A stretch of DNA of 64,000 nt. Origin: Atherix ibis. Its lineage: Eukaryota; Arthropoda; Insecta; Diptera; Athericidae. Under the pieces are notes generated by a model that worked only from the letters and a program-made list of their open reading frames with translations, was not told where the DNA came from and ran no database searches. Shown piece after piece: positions 56,915-64,000 of the stretch; the first letter of the stretch is position 1; each line of letters begins with the position of its first letter. The position numbers and the translations under genes were made by a program. Location: NCBI GenBank assembly GCA_958298945.1, contig OY282609.1:31841212-31905211 (forward strand), read 5' to 3'.

Positions 56915-59464
56915 TTTTTATAAAACGGGCTACTTTATACAAAGTTTCCCAATAAACTTTAATCATTGCTTCAGTGAACAAATGATTCTAAAAAAAATAT
57001 GTTATTTCGTACATTTTCTCTTAAATATTGAGAAAAAAAAATACATTTTCAAATTAACTACGAGTAATCACAAAGATTGAACTTTTTTATTAAGAGATAA
57101 ACTTGTGACCCGCGTTATTCATTTTTGAATAATCGCAACATAGTCAATAGGTTGTCTGCCCTCAATTCTTTTTTCTTCTTTTTTGTTGTTGAAACTAATA
57201 ACCTTGCACCACGTGACTTTTTAAATTTTTGATTAAAACTTAAGAAACGATTCGGTAACTTTCAGACTATAAATTGACTCTTAAGACCTCTACAATAAAA
57301 GGAGTAATAATATCCATTTTTTTTAAAGGAGTTTTTTCTCAAAAATAATAAACCCCAAACAGTTTAAGATTTTATCAATTATATTAAAATTTACTAGAAA
57401 TACTTTAACAAAGAAAAAAGAATTAAAAAAAAAGGTAGCAGAAAAGAGTAGCTTTTGTTGATAGCTTTTTAAATAGTGTGTAATATGGAAAATTTAGTTT
57501 TTAACAAGAAAAAAAAATAGGAAAATTTCATTTTAATATTCAAATTATGAGAAATAAATTTCCAACTATTATTTTCCTAGTCTTATATAAAAAAAAAAAA
57601 AATTCGAAGTTAATAAAATTGTGCATTTCATTATATTTAATGGAAATGACAAAACTTAATTACATGTCAGACTAACGCAATTATCGTATGCGAGTGGAAA
57701 AGCCAAAGGGCACTTGGTATTCACGTATTTTGAAAGCGAAGGTGTTTGTGCTTCGGTTGGTGTTTCTGATTAACGTAGTAAGGTGGGACACGGTTCTAAT
57801 TTGGTAGACTTGACCATCACGCACTTCTCATAGTCCCCACTGTCCTGTCCGTTTTGTACAGGTAGGCTGTGTGGAATATAGGATTGACCACCAACAATTA
57901 ATATGACACCAGTTTTGGTCGCATTGCTAATGAACTAAAGCCTAAAGCCAACCCAGGCCTCATCTCCTAACCATCGACTTGGTTGACATTTGCAATAAGC
58001 CGTACCGTCATCATTAAAACTAAAGCTTTAATTTTGATGATTGGCTTATTTTTTGAAAAACCCTAAACTGAACAATAGCGAATTTAGTTTTTTACCTAAA
58101 CAACTTTTGCTAATGGCAGATGGATTCGATGAAAAGTTGATTAGTTCGAGAGATCAAAGTGAAATTAACTAAAAGTCAATGGACGGTACAATCGAATTCG
58201 TGAATCTATTGAGGGGTCAGTTCGGTCTAGTCCGGTCTGGTCCAGTCCATACACATCGGCAGTATTAAAGATTATTCATTCTGTTCATTTTAAGATAACC
58301 AATTTTGCCCGAAGAGCTTGTCGAGTGGCTATTTTGGGGCCACGAATTCCGCTAAAAAAGCTTCGCATTTGGTTGCGCTGACAACCTCAATTTGTTCTCA
58401 ACAACAATCGCTAAGACCGAAAAACAGATTTTTGATTAAAAACAAATTGACTGCCCTCCGACCATCTTAAAACTTCTTTAAGACACTTACAACGAGTCAT
58501 TTCCTTTACCCTCTTCACCAACAATATTTTCAATGCTGCAACAAAAAAAACCTCCTCTTAGGGGGGCTTTTCTCGTCAATCTCCATTTCTATTCTTCTAT
58601 TCAGACACTTAAAACCCCTTTCAGCCCGCTTACTTTTATGAATAATGTTTAAAAAAAATATATTAAAAAAGTCGAATCTACAATAAGATGGCGATCTTCA
58701 TTTTTTGTTGTTTTTTTTGGAATATTCTTGATGAATCATGAAAAGTTGAGTATTTTGTTTTCTTTGGCTTCCGAGTGAACAGTGTCTGTGCCACTGTAAT
58801 TAAATTGTTTTCTGAAGCTTTCATTAATAGCCGTGAGCTTTTTTTTCCTTTCTTTTGTTTCGTTCATGTTTGGTTACCCGTTCACTTTCTACTCGTTTTT
58901 GGTTGGAAAAAAATTTTGTTGTTTTTTTTTGGGTGGGGGGGGGGGGGGAAGGGCGGAAGACACACACGAACTTTTATTGTGGTACCAATGAACGTGAATT
59001 TCGATACTGCCAATAAGTGATGGTAGTCAATATTAGAAGTAATAATAATAAAAAAAAGGCACGAAAATTAACTTAATGATGATTTTTATCGTTAATCAAT
59101 TGATTGGCTTGATGGATACGTACAGGAGGAATTGATCGTGTGATTAGTGACAATAAATTAATGAACATGAAAAAACTGAAAAGGTTAAGCAAGAAACTGA
59201 TAAGTTGGTTATTGTGAGCTTGTGAAAGCGAACTTTAGTCGAAAGTGGTAGTTATTAGCTTTTGGAAAATGAAAACATTCATCTTCATTTTTCGTAAACA
59301 TAAGGTATTTCTGACTAAATATAGGTCAGCAATGTTGAAAAGGGACCTAAAAGAAGGATTCAAAGAATTTAAAGAAAACTCACTACTAACAAAAAGTACT
59401 GGAGTTGACGGAGACTTTCATAATCAAAAATTTTTTTTTAAAGTCCGGATTTTTTCTAATAGCC
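56915..59464. other. Non-repetitive DNA, no gene recognised
   Basis: Contains a compound palindrome (57994-58050) and a poly-G run (58935-58948). Frames at 58775-59020 (plus, 81 codons) and 59245-59481 (plus, 78 codons) have no domain; the first includes a poly-G-derived GGGGKGG run. 57650-58330 is relatively complex and could be conserved non-coding DNA. Confidence 0.5.
57994..58050. repeat. Compound palindrome, 57 bp
   Basis: Outer arms AATAAGCC (57994-58001) and GGCTTATT (58043-58050) enclose a 33-bp near-palindrome 58008-58040 (TCATCATTAAAAC then TAAAGCTTTAATTTTGATGA) centred on TAAAGCTTTA. A few unpaired bases lie between inner and outer arms. Confidence 0.85.
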
Positions 59465-61330
59465 GGAGTTTATTTTATTAGGTCAGTTTTTTTTGACATA
59501 GTCAAGATCACTTTGAATTTCTGACAGTCCAAATTTATAGTCTAGATTTTTTTGGCATATCCCACTTTTTTTTAAGTCACATATTTTGTTCTGGAACAAT
59601 CAATTTCTTACTAACACCGACATTTAAGAATCCAGAATATGTTTTAATAGCCCCATTTTTATCAAATTACCAGCTTCCGTTTTTATTTAGGTCAGACATC
59701 TTTGCAATAGTTCCGATCATGATTTTGAAAAATTTCTAACAGTCCACATTCTTTGTTAAGGCTAAATTTTTTTTTAGGAGTAACTCAGATTTTTGTTAAT
59801 GACTAATATTCGGTTCTAAAGCTCACTAATCCGAACATTTCTATTTAAGGGTCTGAATTTTTTCTAATAGCCCTGAGTTTTTTTTTTTACTACAACCGCC
59901 AATTATGGTCTCAAAGTTCCTGATTTATGTCATATAATTCGTGTCATATCTTCTGTGGTCAGAAAATTTTTCTAAACGTCCAGATCGCTTTCTTATTAAG
60001 TAGTCCAGATCGCATTTTAGAGTAGCCCAGATCGCTTTCTTAGTAAAAATTTAAGAGTCCAGATTTTTTTCAATAGCTCAGCTTTTTTTCTAGTTGCACG
60101 AGAACTTTTTATTCATATTCAAAGCTTCTTTTGTAAAAAGGCAGATAGTCTTTTATTAGGTCATAGACCTCTCAAATAATCCTGACCACTTACCAACTCC
60201 TCACTTATTTGACCATATCTTCCTAAGGTTCTGAATTTTTTTTCTAATAGCCCTGAATTTGTTCACTAGTACTACCGCTTTCTGTCATATCATTTTTGAT
60301 ACAGCCCAAATTATTTGGAAAAAATTTTAACAGTCCATATTCTTTTTTTAAGTCCAAATTCTCTTCAAGTAGCCCAAATAATTTTACCAATTTCTCACGG
60401 ATTTCTACATTTATTTTTTGGAGTCCAGATTTTTTTTAACAACCCTGATTTTTTTCTAGCAGCCTAGATTCGTTTTTATTAATTTAATTAGGCCAGACAA
60501 GTTTTGGAATAGTGCAGATCACTTTGGAAACTTTCTTAAAGTTCAAATTATTTTTTACAGCCCAAATTCTTTTGGAATAGCCCAGATTTTTTTTCAAAAA
60601 CCCACATTTTATTCCTTTACCACCGATTTCTTACTAACATTTAAGAGTGCAGATTTCTTTTCCAACAGTTCAGCTTTCTTTCTTGTAGAACAGAATCTTT
60701 TCTCAAAATTGAAGATTACTTTGGTGTAACACAAAATTCAGATACCTTTGGTATAGCCCGGATTAGCTCGAAAAAATTTCTGACAGTCCACATTCTTTTT
60801 TAAAGTCTTTTTTTTAGAGTAGCCCAGATTTTTTTAATGCAACCTATTCTATTTTTACTCTTGTACTATCGCTTTCTTAGTAACATTTAATTAGGTCAGA
60901 CACTTTTCAGAATAGTGCAGATCACTTTGGAAACTTTCTTAAAGTTCAAATTATTTTTTACAGCCCAAATTCTTTTGGAATAGACCAGATTACTTTGAAA
61001 CGTTTTTTTAATTGTCCGCACCTTTTTTTTTAATAATTTGAATTCCTTCCAAATAGCCCAAATTCACCACTAATTTTTTTTTCTAATAGCCCGGATTTTT
61101 TTCAAGTAACACCGATTTTAATTCTCAAAATTTAACATTCCCTTCTATAGCCCAGATATTATTTTCTTAGACCAGACACCATTTTTTCTTAAATAGTCCA
61201 AAAATTTTATTTAAAAACACACAAATCCATTTTGATTACAAAAAGTCCTTACTAAAAAGTGGAGTTCTTCTGATAATTTTCCTGATTCTTTTTAATAACT
61301 CAAATTTTTTTCTTCTATTTTTTCACCGTG
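59465..61330. repeat. Degenerate minisatellite with AGCCCAGATTTTTT / AGTCCAGATT core
   Basis: Many units of roughly 20-40 bp beginning AGTCCA, AGCCCA or GGTCAGA followed by A/G-TTTTTTT and AATAG. A long block, GAATAGTGCAGATCACTTTG continuing through AAACTTTCTTAAAGTTC and ACAGCCCAAATTCTTTTGGA, is present at about 60507-60585 and again at about 60911-60988 with only a few changes, showing a later duplication of about 404 bp. No frame above 60 codons. Confidence 0.8.
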
Positions 61331-61490
61331 ACTTCTTTTTTATTTTTTCACCGAGACTTCTTAGAACTTTAGTACAATTATTATTTCACCTCTTCTTTAC
61401 GACACTCATTTTTATTATGGGAATAATTTTCAAATAATAAAAAATTCCTTTAATGCTGAATATCATTTTTCCCTAAAAAATGCGATTTTT

Positions 61491-61566
61491 AAAATTTTTC
61501 TTCCTCTTTTTTTGTTTAAGGAATTGCTTTAAAATTTTTCTTCCTCTTTTTTTGTTTAAGGAATTA
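61491..61566. repeat. 36-bp tandem duplication
   Basis: TAAAATTTTTCTTCCTCTTT plus TTTTGTTTAAGGAATT occurs at 61491-61526 and again identically at 61531-61566 (40-bp spacing). Confidence 0.92.
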
Positions 61567-63638
61567 AAAATGCAAGACTTCAAATTAAAAACGTCCAATA
61601 ATATTGATGCGGTTTTTATAGTTTATAACTTTTCAAAATAGTATGAGACACTCCTAATTTATCATCAAAATAATTAGAAAACAAATTTCTAAAATAGTTT
61701 ATTCCAAATTGAGGGCATATAAGCGCAGTTGTTGATTAATAAAATTTCGCAATTAAGAAAAAAAGGAATTCATTATGAATGCATAAAAAAATTATTTCGA
61801 TCGCTTTTTCCTTACTTTTAGAAAATTTCATAATAGCCCAAAGCTACCACAGACCAACCAGTCTCCGTGGACCCCAAGCAGCACTTTAAATTATCAAAAG
61901 TCTTTAATTTTCTATCTTCATCGATACTCGCCAATGTGGACCCGTCCACACCTCAAAAACTGATATTATCTAAAAGCCATTAACCAAAATGAAAATATTT
62001 AAAAAAGCCAAAAAAAAAAAATTACTAATCTTTTTCCAATTGCAGTGCATTAATTAACAGGTGGGTTATGTGCATGTGCAATTAGCATTCGAAATCATCG
62101 TCAAATTAAATATCCTATAACGATGATTATGATCACTTTATCGATTGATTTTAGATCTTAATCAATAAAATTGCAAATGAAATTATTAAATTAAGAAGGG
62201 AAGGGGGGGGGGTTGGTGGTTGTAGTAATGGTAAGGAATGGGAGGTGCGAGGTTATAGCGAAAATCAAAAGTTATAGTAAAATTACTCATATCAGAAATA
62301 TTTGTAATGTGATAAAAACCGCGGAGGTGCAAACAACGGTGGAAGGTGCATGAAAAATTATACCTTTGAGGTGTGTACTGGTAAAAATACCGGTTATTTT
62401 GTGGTGGTGGAAGCCTCGCGAGCGATCATCAGCCTTGGAGGCAATAAAAATTACAAGTATGACCAGATACTGACATTAACTTTGGGGCTGTTCACATTAA
62501 TGTGGTTAAATAAGTAATACTATACGATCGACTATAGTGGATGATGAATGGTGGATGGAGGGGGACGTCTTACTGACGTTCAGGTGAAAAGTTGGTACTC
62601 TAGTTTACTGGAAGTCGGATCTAGTTATGGAAGTGCACTTTTTTGTTGTTGTTATTGTCGTTAACGATGAATCGAATTGTTGCCATCAATAAAAATGCTT
62701 GGTAGCGGCAATAACAGCTCCCATGTTGGGGAGCTATTTAACAGGTGCTCATGTCTATCGAGAAGCAACTATGAAAGTTAAAAACTTATCAGGCAGACTT
62801 AGAGGAATTGGCGAATATCCGCACTTGTCGACATGCAGGTAATCAGATAACTTGTAGTTAACCATTGCAGCTACTACTTAGACATTGGGGATCAGGTAGA
62901 ACTGATAGTGAACAAGTGTTCATTGGCCTCTTACGTGTGTTTTGCTGGCTGTTATACGACTATTACTGTACGGGCAGGTAAAATTTTCCGTAAATACTAG
63001 TTATGCTATTTTCGTTTTCAATCGAAAGTGAAAACGTTCAATTAGGAAAAAATTTCATTTCAAATATTTTTTCCGGTTTTATTTTAAGTATTACTTACCA
63101 TTTTTTTTCCCCAATTGACTTTTTCTTTTTTATATTTGAACAGAGTTTCTGAAATTTTTTTTTTTAACAACACTGCACCTCATGATGTTCGTGAGAGGTG
63201 GGGGGTACGGGGAATGGAAATAATTTGACAAATAAACGTCATGCTTAGACATTTATAATTATTAACACTCGTAATATTTTTGTGCTTGTACTACTGTTTT
63301 CCTATTTCCTCAGGGAATCTTTCAATAAAACTAAAGTAAAATTAAACAAGGTAATTTACAATCTGTGAGATTATGCTTGATTGGAAAAAATAAGAGACCT
63401 AAATAGAAAATCGAGATTGCTTAATAAGGACAGAAAATTGTAGAAAAGTTGAATGAAAGTTATTGAAACAATTTTTAAGAGCTCCTTTTTTGTTGGAGAA
63501 AGTATGGACAATTAGGACTGCAGTTGAGACTGGAATCATTCTCCCCAAACGTCGCAGCGTAATAATTTTTAGCGATAGTTGCCATTCGTGGATCATCGGT
63601 TAACCCGGTTTTTAACTGTATTCGATATTGGTTGCTTA
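61567..63638. other. Non-repetitive DNA with a homeodomain-site-like patch
   Basis: 62040-62180 is dense in homeodomain-type sites (TTAATTAAC at about 62050, CAATTAGC at about 62079, AAATTAAAT at about 62103, TATCGATTGATT at about 62139, TTAATCAATAAAAT at about 62158) and is flanked by GT-rich half-sites. G-rich runs at about 62197-62210 and 63197-63210. A small hairpin, AGCTCCC/GGGAGCT, lies at about 62717-62736. A 65-codon minus frame (63399-63596) has no recognised domain. Confidence 0.4.
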
Positions 63639-64000
63639 ACCCTTAAAATTGAAACTTTTAACCTTTCCGGGCTCAAAAGGAACAGTCGATAACTCTCACC
63701 TTTGACCCCAAAGAGGAGGGGAGGATTCTTACACATTTGTGAGCAGTAAGCATAGCCTATTTCGGGATTTTTTTGTAAGGACCCTTAAAACTGCCACTTT
63801 TAACCATTCCGGGCTCAAAAGGAACAGTCGATAATTCTCATCTTTGACCCCACAGAGGAGAGGGGGGATCCTCACACAGTTGTGAGCAGTAAGCATAGCC
63901 TATTTCGGGATTTTTTTTAGTTCACCTGTAAAATCCTTCAAAAAATAAGAAATCGACTACTTCGAAAAATATTGGGTGGTCCTTAAAAAAATACTTGAAA
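63639..64000 (+). repeat. Dispersed repeat, two tandem units, runs off the window
   Basis: Two head-to-tail units: CCGGGCTCAAAAGGAACAGT at about 63667 and again at about 63809, period 142 bp. Each continues through TCGATAACTCTCACCTTTGA, CCCC, AGAGGAG with a G run, CTCACACAGTTGTGAGCAGT and AAGCATAGCCTATTTCGGGA. After the second unit a TTTTAGTTCACCT.. to ..TACTTGAAA tail matches 56694-56790 reversed. The TCACACAGTTGTGA segment is itself near-palindromic. The inverted single-unit copy is at 56694-56914. Confidence 0.88.

Overview
The window is strongly AT-rich nuclear DNA from a eukaryote, most likely an arthropod and probably an insect. The evidence is indirect: seven remnants of Tc1/mariner transposons of insect type, a probable insect-style LTR, decayed non-LTR retrotransposon coding, many simple and minisatellite repeats, and no bacterial gene layout. 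I found no convincing host gene, exon set, tRNA or rRNA in 64 kb. It reads as a gene desert, a very large intron or heterochromatin-like repeat DNA; the sequence alone does not separate these.

Layout: 461-2175 is a tandem array of ~195-bp units. 3591-5240 and 6660-8620 are two blocks of one degenerate repeat family built around GTAAGTCCAAATGG and GTAAGTTCAAATTGG, separated by unique sequence. 10261-14160, 17400-19381 and 20278-20570 are very AT-rich blocks with a long period of about 0.75-0.9 kb. Locus-specific minisatellites follow at 24745-25690, 28137-29890, 32451-33505 with 38265-38885 (same 24-bp family), 42060-42930, 43240-44340 and 59465-61330. Between them lies more complex, non-repeated DNA with scattered G-run or C-run islands.

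Mobile elements: one mariner family with ends CGAGGTCTGTTC is present as four deletion derivatives (A 19382-20277, B 30221-30752, C 34048-34843, D 53341-54272). A second family, close to the mauritiana/Mos1 type, is present as a structurally complete but broken copy (E 49438-50698) and a 3' fragment (F 21759-22090). A third mariner relic (G 33552-34047) abuts C, and a different Tc1/mariner relic (H) lies at 43004-43180. A probable solo LTR (48929-49262), a decayed LINE RNase H region (55990-56370), short reverse-transcriptase-like relics and a dispersed repeat present in inverted orientation at 56694-56914 and 63639-64000 complete the set. None of the transposase copies can make a working enzyme.

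The least expected signals are structural: a perfect 47-bp inverted repeat with a 5-nt loop at 13234-13332, a spacerless palindrome at 54436-54519, a compound palindrome at 57994-58050, a run of consecutive hairpins at 50776-50959 that looks like a folded RNA or structured SINE, and a mariner (A) whose two ends are both copies of the 5' end.
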